Positions 1 to 8,212 of a DNA stretch of 64,000 bases are shown piece by piece. Position 1 is the stretch's first letter; each line of letters starts with the position of its first letter. Source of the stretch: Scatavimonas merdigallinarum (GTDB lineage: Bacteria > Bacillota > Clostridia > Oscillospirales > Acutalibacteraceae); assembly GCA_018713055.1 (NCBI GenBank), contig DVFW01000013.1:1-64000 (forward strand), in the 5' to 3' direction. Under the pieces are notes generated by a model. That model was given only the letters and a program-made list of their open reading frames with translations, ran no database searches and was not told the origin of the DNA. A program made the translations under genes and the position numbers.

Positions 1-82
1 GCCTGCCGCCTGTTTGTTCAAATCTATTTTGCATACACATTGGATTTTCCGCGCCTTCCGGCAAATCCCAAACTTTACAGCC

Positions 83-2128
83 CTATTTTTTTCGGAGCAT
101 GGACTTGCAGCCCAGGTAAGTTGCCACCATATACCCGCCATATACCAGCAAAATGGTAACAGACGCCGTAAAAATTCCCGCCGAAGCGTCTACATGCCCA
201 AAAAGCTTAATTACATCGTTGGAAACGTAAATACCAACGGCGGAATGGATTACCGCCAGCAGCAGCGGAAGCACAAACGTAATAAACACCTGCATGAAGA
301 TGGATCGATTTAGCATTTTTGCGTCCGTTCCAATTTTTCTAAGCAGCCTGTAACGCTGCTGATTGTCAGAACTTTCACTTAACTGCTGTAAGGCAAGCAC
401 CGCCGCGCTGGTAATCAGGAAAACGATTCCTATATAAATTGCAATATACGTAACAACCAGCGTCATTCCTTTGCTTTGCGCGTATACCTCTACTTTTGTA
501 TCCACCTTTATAAAGCCGGCTTCATGCATGGCGCTTTCCGCCCTTTTCTCAAACGCAGGGCTGTTTGTTTCTTTATCACCCTTAAGCTGTACGTTGACAT
601 ATTCCATCACAGGTAGTTTTTGACCAGCCACCAGCCTGTCCGGGACAATCAGGGTACCAGTCATGGCGGCAGTCGGCGTGGTGCAATACCCGCTTTCTAT
701 TACCTGCGGATAAAATGTAAACGTTTCATTTCCAAGCGTAATGGTATCTCCGGACGCAAGCAGCGCACGGTAGGCGTCTGTCAGTTCATCAAAATTACAG
801 CACAAAGCCACTTCGTTGTCCTTAAGCTGCAGCGGTTTTTTCCCCTGCAGCGCAAGTCCGCTGTTATAGTCAGAAAGTGGAATTGCTTCCACAAATGTTT
901 CATTAACTGCTTCAAGCGTTTGACCTTCCAGAGAGTAGCTGCCGCCCCAGGGCTCGTAATATGTCAAAAGCTGCCCGTACGTAGCGCCGACGTCATAAAT
1001 ATCCAAAACCGTATAAGCCTGTACGATATCTTCTGCGAGCGCGCCATTTTCCTCCATCTGCGCCGCAAAGCTTCCTCGCAGATCGTTTCCCTGTGCGATA
1101 TATTCCGGGTCTTCATTACCAAAAAACGTATAGGCAGACGCATCGTACGGTGTAATATTTTTTAAAGACTGCGTCTGTGTATCCGCAAGGCCCGCACCCG
1201 CAGACAAAACACAAATTGTGACAAACAGCATCAGGCAAATCAGCGACATTGAGATAAACGTAGTTGTGACCTTTGCATTGATCTGCCGCAAAACGAACAT
1301 GTTTAAACCCTTGTAATACAGCCGCTTGCAGCTCTTAACCGCCCGCAGCAAAAAGCCCGACAAAGACAGAAAAAATAAAAAGGTTCCTATAATGCCCAGT
1401 ATGATGCAGATCAGCAGCCTTGTGTCCCAAACCGCCAGCCCCTGTTCAATGACCATTTTGTACGCCGTCCCCAGGCAGGCCACAGACAGTAAAAATAAAA
1501 CAACAGAAAGCCACAGGCTTTTCACCCTGAGCGTTTCATTTTTCTTTGCAGCAGTAAGCAGGTCGATCAGCTTAAATTTTGAAACTGTAATGCCGTTAAA
1601 AAGAATTACTGTAAGAAAAATAACGCCAAAATAAAGTATGGTCTGCAGCAAAGCAGACGTAGAAAATACAAACTGAAATTCATCCAAACGCACCTCAAAA
1701 AGCTGCGCTGTAAGCACAGACAAGCCCTGAGAAGCAAAAGCGCCGATCAACAGCCCTGTTGCAAGCGACAAAACCCCAATTACAAACGTTTCTACCGTCA
1801 ATATGCGTGAAATTTCGAATTTTGGCATACCAAGAACCATATAAAGCCCAAGCTCTTTTTTTCTTCTTTTCATTAGAAAACGATTCGCATATATAATTAA
1901 AGAGCCCAATATGACCGCGACAAAAATCGATATCCCGCTGATCATATTAATCAACAGCTCCACCATTTTGCTACCGCTTTGGGAAGCGCTTAACGCAAGC
2001 ATTACCTGTTGGCTTTCCAAAGAATTAAATATATAAAACAGACAAACGCCAAAGGTCAGCGTTAAAAAATAAATGGTGTAATCCTTAAAGCTTTTTTTTA
2101 CATTTTGAAAGGCAAGCTTATAGAACAT
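83..2128 (-). CDS. BceB-type ABC transporter permease
   Basis: Membrane subunit of an antimicrobial-peptide sensing and detoxification ABC transporter of the BceB/FtsX-like type. The 681-residue product has the family architecture: a first membrane segment near residues 15-35, further helices up to about residue 315, one large extracellular domain at roughly residues 320-555, and more C-terminal helices. In characterised systems that domain recognises cell-wall-active peptides or their lipid II complexes. I chose the ATG at 2126-2128 because a GGAGGTGA sequence, located inside the 3' end of the ATPase gene, lies 8 bases upstream; a GTG four codons earlier is possible. The gene overlaps the ATPase gene, so translation is probably coupled. 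The actual ligand cannot be read from the sequence. Confidence 0.93.
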   Translation of the reverse strand: MFYKLAFQNVKKSFKDYTIYFLTLTFGVCLFYIFNSLESQQVMLALSASQSGSKMVELLINMISGISIFVAVILGSLIIYANRFLMKRRKKELGLYMVLGMPKFEISRILTVETFVIGVLSLATGLLIGAFASQGLSVLTAQLFEVRLDEFQFVFSTSALLQTILYFGVIFLTVILFNGITVSKFKLIDLLTAAKKNETLRVKSLWLSVVLFLLSVACLGTAYKMVIEQGLAVWDTRLLICIILGIIGTFLFFLSLSGFLLRAVKSCKRLYYKGLNMFVLRQINAKVTTTFISMSLICLMLFVTICVLSAGAGLADTQTQSLKNITPYDASAYTFFGNEDPEYIAQGNDLRGSFAAQMEENGALAEDIVQAYTVLDIYDVGATYGQLLTYYEPWGGSYSLEGQTLEAVNETFVEAIPLSDYNSGLALQGKKPLQLKDNEVALCCNFDELTDAYRALLASGDTITLGNETFTFYPQVIESGYCTTPTAAMTGTLIVPDRLVAGQKLPVMEYVNVQLKGDKETNSPAFEKRAESAMHEAGFIKVDTKVEVYAQSKGMTLVVTYIAIYIGIVFLITSAAVLALQQLSESSDNQQRYRLLRKIGTDAKMLNRSIFMQVFITFVLPLLLAVIHSAVGIYVSNDVIKLFGHVDASAGIFTASVTILLVYGGYMVATYLGCKSMLRKK

Positions 2129-2885
2129 TATCGTTGTCACCTCCCAGAAGGGTTACGACCTCAATAATGCGATTAAAAAATTCTTTTCTGGTATCGCTGC
2201 CCCTGACAAGCTCATTGAAAATTTTCCCATCTTTAATAAATAAAATCCGTTCACAATGGCTGGCGGTAAACGCATCATGCGTTACCATCAGAATCGTCGC
2301 ACCCATGACACGGTTCAGCGTATGAATGCTCTCCAGCAACATCCTTGCCGATTTGGAATCAAGCGCTCCGGTCGGCTCATCTGCCAAAATTAAAGATGGG
2401 CCTGTGATGATTGCCCTGGCGCTTGCAACCCTCTGCTTTTCCCCGCCGGACAGCTGGTAGGGATATTTTCCAAGAATCGACTCAATCGAAAGTGCCTTGG
2501 CTACATTGCGCACCCTGCTTTCCACCTCGTTTGCCGGCGTTTTGACAATTGTAAGCGCCAGCGCTATGTTTTCATAAGCAGTCAGTGTATCCAGCAGGTT
2601 AAAATCCTGAAAAATAAATCCCAGCTCTTCACGGCGAAAGCGGGAAAGCTGTTTGGATGGCAGCTTTGTAATATCCTTTCCGTTAATGATAATTTTGCCG
2701 GCCGTTACCGTATCTATGGTTGAAATACAATTTAAAAGAGTCGTTTTCCCACTTCCGGACGCACCCATAATCCCCATATATTCGCCCTTGTAGGCTGTAA
2801 AGCCAATACCATCTACCGCTTTGGTAACGTTTCCTTTTCCTCCATAGTATTTTTCTACATTTTCTACCCTTAATATTTCGTCCAC
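2118..2885 (-). CDS. BceA-type ABC transporter ATP-binding protein
   Basis: ATPase partner of the adjacent FtsX-like permease, 255 residues. Visible motifs are Walker A GASGSGKTT, the Q-loop region FIFQDFNLLD, signature LSGGEKQRVA, Walker B LILADEPTGAL and the switch histidine in MVTHD, all as in the BceA/MacB/LolD class. The frame stays open upstream, but the better start is GTG at 2883-2885 because AGGAGG lies 9 bases before it and the protein then begins at the usual distance from Walker A. It follows a histidine kinase and response regulator and precedes the permease, which is the standard BceRSAB order. A 120-bp gap upstream holds its own promoter and operator-like repeats. Confidence 0.93.
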   Translation of the reverse strand: MDEILRVENVEKYYGGKGNVTKAVDGIGFTAYKGEYMGIMGASGSGKTTLLNCISTIDTVTAGKIIINGKDITKLPSKQLSRFRREELGFIFQDFNLLDTLTAYENIALALTIVKTPANEVESRVRNVAKALSIESILGKYPYQLSGGEKQRVASARAIITGPSLILADEPTGALDSKSARMLLESIHTLNRVMGATILMVTHDAFTASHCERILFIKDGKIFNELVRGSDTRKEFFNRIIEVVTLLGGDNDNVL

Positions 2886-2957
2886 GCGTTTGTTTCCTCC
2901 TGTCTTTTCTATACCTTCGCCAAAATACAGGGGCTTTACCCCCTTGGCTTTAACTCG

Positions 2958-2967
2958 ATTATAACAG
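2958..2967 (-). promoter_or_regulatory. Extended -10 promoter for the BceAB-like genes
   Basis: Read on the minus strand this is TG-T-TATAAT, an extended -10 element between the kinase stop and the ATPase start. No good -35 hexamer is visible, which fits an activator-dependent promoter. Operator-like repeats lie about 30 bp upstream. Confidence 0.55.
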
Positions 2968-2994
2968 GAAAAAAACGCCGCTGCCATATATGCA

Positions 2995-3023
2995 CCTTAC
3001 AATCTCCTTACAAAACCGTAAGG
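2995..3023 (-). promoter_or_regulatory. Putative BceR-type operator
   Basis: On the plus strand CCTTAC occurs twice in direct orientation with 11-bp periodicity, followed by the inverted copy GTAAGG. On the minus strand TTACG-N4-TGTAA fits the BceR-like consensus TNACA-N4-TGTAA (recalled from work on these modules) with one mismatch. The site overlaps the kinase stop codon and lies just upstream of the extended -10 element. Function is inferred. Confidence 0.5.
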
Positions 3024-4057
3024 TCTCTCTTTGCCCCCCTTACGCTTTGCACCAGCTCCGCCAGCTCTGTTTTTGGGAAAACCAGCTCAACTGTTGTTCC
3101 CTGCCCCTGCGCAGAGGCAATGGATACTGACAGGGAAAGTTTATCACACAATTGCTTGACAAGGTATAGCCCCATGCCGGTGGCTTTTTTATAATTACGC
3201 CCCGTCGTACCTGTAAACCCTTTTTCAAAAACACGACCCAGATCTTTTTTCGGTATGCCAATGCCGTTGTCTTTAATAAAAAGCGAAACGCTCTGCGCGC
3301 GATCCTGTATAAAAATAGAAATTTGCGGGTTTTCTTTCCTGTATTTGATACTGTTGGTCAAAATCTGGTTGATGATATACTCTACCCATTTTTCGTCTGT
3401 GTAGACCACCGCGTCCGCCTGCGCAAGATCCAGCTTAACCTTATACTTAATAAAACTTTTCGCATTTTTTCGTATGACTTGCTTTGAAAGATCCATAAGC
3501 TGGATTTTTTTAATATTGTAATCCTTCTCGACATTGCTGCTGCGTGAATAAAAAAGCGCCTGCTCCAGATAATAATCGATCACGTCCAGTTCCTCGGAAA
3601 GATCCTTTGTTACCGGCGAAGGATTATTTTCTATAATCAGTCTGGAAGAAGCGATTGGCGTTTTGACCTCATGGATCCAAAGCTCTATATATTCTCTGTA
3701 TTCTCTGGACGCATTCCGGTATAAAAGGATTTCATCACGCATGGATTTTTGGCAAATGCGCAGGCACTGATCCAACAACATTCCCTCATAAAACGAAGGT
3801 TCGTCAAGCAAAGAGGAAAGCAAATATTTTTTATCCAGCTGCGCAAGGCCGTTTTTTACATCTGTATAATAACGGTGTTTCGGGAAAAATTCTATAAAAA
3901 GCGCCGCCGCCTGTACAAACAAATACACCATACTGACAAACAGGACCGCCTGCATGTTCATATTGTATACCAACAGGAACATACCAATAAAACAGACCGC
4001 CGCCAACTGCATACAAATAGCCGCAATCTTGCTCTTTAAAAAATCCTTCACGCTCAT
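3008..4057 (-). CDS. BceS-type intramembrane-sensing histidine kinase
   Basis: Sensor kinase of the peptide-resistance module, 349 residues. Two membrane helices (about residues 10-30 and 35-56) are joined by almost no extracellular loop, so there is no sensor domain. In this family the transporter itself does the sensing. The phosphoacceptor is His129 in WIHEVKTP. The ATPase domain has the N box around INQILTNSIKY, the G1 motif DNGIGIP and the G2 motif TGMGLYL. The start ATG overlaps the TGA of the response regulator gene, so the two are translationally coupled. Confidence 0.93.
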   Translation of the reverse strand: MSVKDFLKSKIAAICMQLAAVCFIGMFLLVYNMNMQAVLFVSMVYLFVQAAALFIEFFPKHRYYTDVKNGLAQLDKKYLLSSLLDEPSFYEGMLLDQCLRICQKSMRDEILLYRNASREYREYIELWIHEVKTPIASSRLIIENNPSPVTKDLSEELDVIDYYLEQALFYSRSSNVEKDYNIKKIQLMDLSKQVIRKNAKSFIKYKVKLDLAQADAVVYTDEKWVEYIINQILTNSIKYRKENPQISIFIQDRAQSVSLFIKDNGIGIPKKDLGRVFEKGFTGTTGRNYKKATGMGLYLVKQLCDKLSLSVSIASAQGQGTTVELVFPKTELAELVQSVRGAKRDLTVL

Positions 4058-4716
4058 AAGCTGTATCCCCGCCCTCTTTTGGTTTTAATATAGTCTGGCG
4101 CGCCAATCGCTTCCAGTTTTTTTCTTAACCGGTTAATATTTACAGTCAGCGTATTATCGTCTACAAATTCATTAGACTGCCAAAGCGCGTCCATAATATC
4201 GTCGCGCGCGGTAATTTCCCCTCCCGCACGCATAAGCAGGTTTAAAATACGCAGCTCATTTTTTGTAAGCTCGGTCTCCATATCTCCACAGGAAATCGTA
4301 CTTTTAGACAGATGAATCGTTACGCCGTTATAGCTGTATTGCATCCCCGCCTGATTTTTATAGGTACGGTTTAGCAATGCACAAATCCGCGCAAGCAAGA
4401 TCTGCGTATTATAGGGCTTTGTAATAAAATCGTCGGCCCCAAAATGCATACTCATCAGCTCGTCGGCGTCGCTGTCCCTGCTTGTCACCACAATTATTGG
4501 CACACTTGAAACCCTTCTCAATTCCTTACATATATAATAACCATCGTAAGCAGGCAAATTGATATCAAGCAAAATCAGGTGCGGCTCTTCTTTAAGAGCT
4601 GCCTGCACCGCGTTTTCAAAGTCCTCAACGCAGGCAACAGTATAGCCGTATTTTTCAAGAAAAACCTTCAACTCGCTTCTTATTTTTTCACTGTCCTCAA
4701 TTATTACAATTTTCAT
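4054..4716 (-). CDS. BceR-type OmpR-family response regulator
   Basis: Transcription factor paired with the downstream kinase, 220 residues. The receiver domain spans about residues 1-115, with acidic residues near position 8, phosphoacceptor Asp51 (LLDINLPAYDG) and the conserved lysine in FITKPYN. The C-terminal winged helix spans about residues 125-220 and contains the recognition-helix region DDNTLTVNINRLRKKL and the wing TKRGRGYSL. It is the first gene of the module. Its most likely target is the promoter of the BceAB-like genes just downstream, where inverted and direct repeats are visible. Confidence 0.94.
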   Translation of the reverse strand: MKIVIIEDSEKIRSELKVFLEKYGYTVACVEDFENAVQAALKEEPHLILLDINLPAYDGYYICKELRRVSSVPIIVVTSRDSDADELMSMHFGADDFITKPYNTQILLARICALLNRTYKNQAGMQYSYNGVTIHLSKSTISCGDMETELTKNELRILNLLMRAGGEITARDDIMDALWQSNEFVDDNTLTVNINRLRKKLEAIGAPDYIKTKRGRGYSL

Positions 4717-5364
4717 ACCGTTTCATCCTTATACTATATAAGTGCCTATATATGTTAATCTTAACACAACTTTTTGATGCTCTCAACTATATCTTCCTCG
4801 TTCAGAAAAGATTTTTTATGATATATAGAAATATAGTGTAATAAATTATTGAAACAAAACTGATTATATGATATAATCCACATATATTTCGTCTTATCTT
4901 GTCACAGGCCAATACATGCAGTCGAAAAATGTTTCGCTGTTTTTATTTATGTTATAGGCAAACATACAGCCATGCTTTTGCAATTTTAAAAGCAAAAGCT
5001 TATTTGCATTTTTTAATTTCTTTTTCACCTGTTTGCTTTCTGCCGGCTTTTCCTATAAAGGGTGCGCTTTTTAAATTTTTGCAGCCAACGCCTCACGAAA
5101 TTTTTAAAAAATGTACATACATGCCATATAAAATAAACAGAAGCCGTGCAATAAATATATAATAATTCACTATATATACATAAAATTATATGTATATAAG
5201 ATTGTATAATTTATTCAAAAATATTACTACTGTAATTTAGCTGGAAGATTTTTACTATTGTATAAAATGCTTTTGTAATATAAAATAGTTCCCAGTCTGT
5301 ATTTTACAGGGTAAAAATTATACAAACTGTGAAAATAATTCACTTAACAGAAAGGAGTAAAGTT
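4717..5364. other. AT-rich 650-bp intergenic region
   Basis: Divergent region between the response regulator (minus) and the small DUF6514-like gene (plus). It is much more AT-rich than the flanks and has no credible coding frame: an 87-codon frame at 4899-5162 has no ribosome binding site and resembles no family I know. It holds one strong plus-strand promoter (4849-4877) and an AT inverted repeat around 5171-5196. Confidence 0.6.
4849..4877 (+). promoter_or_regulatory. Strong sigma-A promoter
   Basis: TTGAAA, a 17-base spacer, then TATAAT. The next gene on this strand begins almost 490 bp downstream, so the promoter would make either a very long leader or an independent small RNA. Confidence 0.65.
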
Positions 5365-5655
5365 ATGAAAAAATATACATCCTGTTCTTTCGACTCCCCC
5401 TATTTTTATGAGATGACATCTACACACAAGTCGGTTTGTGGCAAAGAAACAAGGGTGTACGGGATAAAGCTGTATAAAATTGGCTGTGATGATTCGCTAA
5501 ACCCTGCCGAATGTTTTATAGCTACCGACGTTTCTGCAGACAAAGCGTACGTGCAAAGGCTCTTGGCCCTTTTTTATGCCAATACAGTTATGCCGCTGCA
5601 TGCACCGGACATTCTTGAAGAATGCCTGTGCTGTTATCCCGCGTTACCTTTTTAA
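5365..5655 (+). CDS. DUF6514-like small protein
   Basis: Small soluble protein of 96 residues with no signal peptide or membrane helix. The pattern YGIKLY, then an acidic region, then ATDVSADKAYVQRLL and MPLHAPDILEECL resembles the DUF6514 family of Clostridia, whose function is unknown to me. I recognise this from memory of the family pattern, so the assignment is moderate. The ATG at 5365 was chosen because AAAGGAG lies 8 bases upstream; an in-frame upstream start at 5329 has no such site. The gene stands alone and ends at a clear terminator. Confidence 0.75.
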   Translation: MKKYTSCSFDSPYFYEMTSTHKSVCGKETRVYGIKLYKIGCDDSLNPAECFIATDVSADKAYVQRLLALFYANTVMPLHAPDILEECLCCYPALPF

Positions 5656-5660
5656 GTACG

Positions 5661-5677
5661 AAGAACAATTTGTTCTT
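5661..5677. repeat. Perfect 8-bp inverted repeat
   Basis: AAGAACAA and TTGTTCTT separated by one base, directly after the stop codon of the preceding gene. It could be an mRNA 3' structure or a protein site. Function unknown. Confidence 0.4.
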
Positions 5678-5686
5678 CTAACTTTT

Positions 5687-5712
5687 CCGCCCTTTAGAGG
5701 CGGTATTTTTTA
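5687..5712 (+). terminator. Rho-independent terminator
   Basis: CCGCC, a 7-base loop, GGCGG, then TATTTTTT, downstream of the DUF6514-like gene. Confidence 0.75.
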
Positions 5713-5933
5713 CCCATTTAAAATACTATTTGTATATTTTTATGTATAAATTACATTTTTGTTACATTTTGTCCAAATTGCCCTTTTCTGTGCGAGTTTG
5801 CCATATTTTAATAAAACCTTCCTTGTTTCATTTTTATAAATATTGTACAAGCATTTGTTTATAATGCCGATTTTTTGTTTTTTTTGCTCTTCTTTCTCTT
5901 TTGGCTTGCATTTACAGCCAGTATATGTTAGAC

Positions 5934-5950
5934 TGTAACCAAATTGTTAC
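5934..5950 (+). promoter_or_regulatory. WalR-like box upstream of the NlpC/P60 gene
   Basis: TGTAAC-N5-TGTTAC matches the WalR (YycF) consensus TGTWAH-N5-TGTWAH exactly. A further TGTAAT half-site follows at 5955. It lies about 110 bp before the start of a secreted cell-wall hydrolase, the classic target class of the WalRK system. No walRK gene is in this window, so the link is inferred. No convincing -35/-10 pair could be placed between the box and the gene. Confidence 0.55.
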
Positions 5951-6059
5951 AAATTGTAATGCGCTTGTTAACTTTGACTTTTTGTTAACATTGCATTGAC
6001 AGCCGGCATTTAATTAAAATGTCTGTTATGTACTGATAATTTTTAGGAGGTCTGAAACA

Positions 6060-7841
6060 ATGCATAAGACGTTGAAGGTTACAGTATCGTTGCTTCTATC
6101 TGTTATGATGCTGTGCACTGTATTTGCTATAGGCGTTACTCAGGCGTTTGCCGCTACAAGCACAGGAGTTGGCCTTTCTGCTTATGTGCTGAACGCGTAT
6201 TATGAGGATTGGTCCTATGTATGGGGCGGTTCTTCCCCCGGCGCAGTTGACTGCTCCGGCTTGATCTACTCTTACAACGGCGTTGGCGGTATCCGTACCG
6301 ATATGCTTGCCGCTTCGTCCGAATGGGGATACGTATCAAACGGAATTCCCAGAATCCACGGCCTTGGCCTGCACCATCCCGGCCACGTGGGCGTTTATGT
6401 GGGTAATGGTATGGCAGTCGACGCCAGAAGCTCTTATTACGACATGTGCTATGAAAGCGTTGACAGCCTCAACTGGGTCGAATGGTTTAAAATATCCGGC
6501 GTCAGCTATCCTACAGAAGGTTGGGTACGCTATAACGGCGATTCTTTCTATTATGAAGACGGCCAGTATCTGGTTAATACGTCCAGAACGTTTGACGGCG
6601 TTACATATAACTTTGGCAGCGACGGCGCTTCCGATAAAGCGCCCGCCGACAAATACTTCGAAGCAACCGACTATACGCAAAGCAACGTTTCCATATCCGG
6701 CGGCTCCAGCTCTTCGTCCGGTTCTTCCCTGTTGAAAATTGGTTCTCAGGGGCAGGCCGTTGAAAAGCTCCAAAACAGGCTGAAAGCTCTGGGATATTTT
6801 GAGGATGACGTCACAGGGTATTATGGTACATATACAGAAGCTTGCGTTATACAGTATCAGAAAGCTGCTAATCTTTCTGTCGACGGTATCGCCGGGCCTG
6901 AGGTTTTGGGCTCCATCTATAAGGACGACGCACCTGAAAAGAGTAAACCCGCTGCTGCAGACCCTCCTGCAGAAAACAGCGCTTCAACAAACGAAGCAAC
7001 TGCACCGGTAATTTCCGCCGATAATCAGGAAGAACCTACACAGCCTCCCACGCAAGCTCCTACGTCTGCTCCTACCGAACCAGTCACGGAAGCTCCTACG
7101 CAAGCTCCCACCGAGCCGGTAACGGAAGCTCCCACACAAGCTCCTACAGAGGATCCGTACAAAGATCTTCTGGCACTTGGCGGCTATGGCGATAAAGTAA
7201 CGCAGTTACAGGAGCGTCTGTATGAACTGGGTTACTACACAGGTGCAATTACCGGGCAATTTGACCAGGCTACGCTTGAAGCCATGCAGGCATATTACAA
7301 AGCGTCTGAATTCAAGCCTTCTGATACGATGACAGACGAGCAGTTTAACTATTTATTTACAGATAGCGCGCTGTCCGCACCGGAATATGACGAGCTTCAG
7401 CTCAATTATGAAGGTGCCAGCGTAAACTCCCTGCAGGAAAGCCTGATTACGCTTGGTTATCTGGATACAGATCAGGCAAGCGGCGTATTGGATGAAAACA
7501 CCGTTAACGCCGTTAAGACCGCGCAGGCAAATTTTGCATTGGAAGTTACAGGCGTTGCAGATAAAGATTTTCTGAATGCAATTGATTTGCAGACGGCGCA
7601 GGAACAAAACGTGCAAAAAACGCAGGCCGTTGCAAAATCTGCATCTATGGAAACCGTCGCTCTTTCCACAGGAGAAGACGGCGTATTTGAACAAATAAGC
7701 TACAACAGCGGCAATAACTCCTATATTCTTCTTGTATGGGTCGCGGGGATCATGTTCTTTATTTCCGTATGCTCCCTGGTTGTATTTTTAAAAACACGTA
7801 AAAGATCCGCTGTATCTGTAAACAGGTACGGCAGAAAATAA
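6060..7841 (+). CDS. Membrane-anchored NlpC/P60 cell-wall hydrolase
   Basis: Probable peptidoglycan endopeptidase of 593 residues. A signal peptide (1-31, ending AFA) leads into an NlpC/P60 domain (about 38-150) with catalytic Cys65 in VDCSG and His109 in HPGHVGVYVG. After it come an aromatic YNG/YYEDG segment (155-190), a serine linker, a peptidoglycan-binding_1 domain (224-288), a Thr/Pro-rich linker with 12-residue repeats, and two further PG-binding-like units (about 367-425 and 445-510). A single C-terminal helix (about 560-582) with a basic tail anchors it; there is no LPXTG motif. AGGAGG precedes the ATG. A WalR-like box upstream and a terminator downstream show that it is monocistronic. 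Confidence 0.92.
   Translation: MHKTLKVTVSLLLSVMMLCTVFAIGVTQAFAATSTGVGLSAYVLNAYYEDWSYVWGGSSPGAVDCSGLIYSYNGVGGIRTDMLAASSEWGYVSNGIPRIHGLGLHHPGHVGVYVGNGMAVDARSSYYDMCYESVDSLNWVEWFKISGVSYPTEGWVRYNGDSFYYEDGQYLVNTSRTFDGVTYNFGSDGASDKAPADKYFEATDYTQSNVSISGGSSSSSGSSLLKIGSQGQAVEKLQNRLKALGYFEDDVTGYYGTYTEACVIQYQKAANLSVDGIAGPEVLGSIYKDDAPEKSKPAAADPPAENSASTNEATAPVISADNQEEPTQPPTQAPTSAPTEPVTEAPTQAPTEPVTEAPTQAPTEDPYKDLLALGGYGDKVTQLQERLYELGYYTGAITGQFDQATLEAMQAYYKASEFKPSDTMTDEQFNYLFTDSALSAPEYDELQLNYEGASVNSLQESLITLGYLDTDQASGVLDENTVNAVKTAQANFALEVTGVADKDFLNAIDLQTAQEQNVQKTQAVAKSASMETVALSTGEDGVFEQISYNSGNNSYILLVWVAGIMFFISVCSLVVFLKTRKRSAVSVNRYGRK
7068..7139 (+). repeat. 36-bp tandem coding repeat (Thr/Pro linker)
   Basis: Two copies of a 12-residue unit (APTEPVTEAPTQ) in the linker between the peptidoglycan-binding domains of the NlpC/P60 protein, with partial units on either side. 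It is a typical wall-spanning flexible linker and may vary in copy number between strains. Confidence 0.8.
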
Positions 7842-7870
7842 TCAGGACAAGCTATTATAAGCAGACAAAA

Positions 7871-7899
7871 GGGCAGCCGAAAAAACGGCTGCCCTTTTT
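7871..7899 (+). terminator. Rho-independent terminator
   Basis: GGGCAGCCG, a 6-base A loop, CGGCTGCCC and TTTTT. Preceded by an A run, so it may act in both directions between the convergent NlpC/P60 and KsgA transcripts. Confidence 0.9.
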
Positions 7900-8035
7900 G
7901 CATATCTGTCCCGCCCCTTCTTACGCTTTTAAACAGATGCGATGCAGACAGAAAGCATGTTATTTTCTTTAAATACGAACATCTCACGCTGCTTTACAAA
8001 ACGCTGCGCCCGGGATGTAACGACGATATCTATTC

Positions 8036-8212
8036 TTATTTTTCATCATAGGCTCTGCACGCAATTGCAAAACCCAAAAAACCGGTAAGAGCGGAAAACA
8101 TGGCAAGCGCCGTTCTTACCGTACCGTCCCAAAACAGATAAAATGCAAAAGAAAGCAATAACAGCACCACAGAAACAGATAAAATAATTCCCGAAAGCTT
8201 TGGCAAACTCAT
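8036..8212 (-). CDS. Small two-helix membrane protein
   Basis: A 58-residue protein. The minus-strand frame reads MSLPKLSGIILSV at the start and ends CRAYDEK. Two hydrophobic stretches (about residues 8-27 and 36-52) are separated by a short FWDGTVR loop, so it should be a small integral membrane protein. Its ATG overlaps the ksgA stop codon as ATGA, and AAGGAAGGG lies at a good distance upstream inside ksgA, both of which support real translation. I do not recognise the family. Confidence 0.65.
   Translation of the reverse strand: MSLPKLSGIILSVSVVLLLLSFAFYLFWDGTVRTALAMFSALTGFLGFAIACRAYDEK

Noticed and set aside
4899..5162. 87-codon frame downstream of the 4849 promoter
   Set aside because: No Shine-Dalgarno sequence, biased composition and no recognisable domain.
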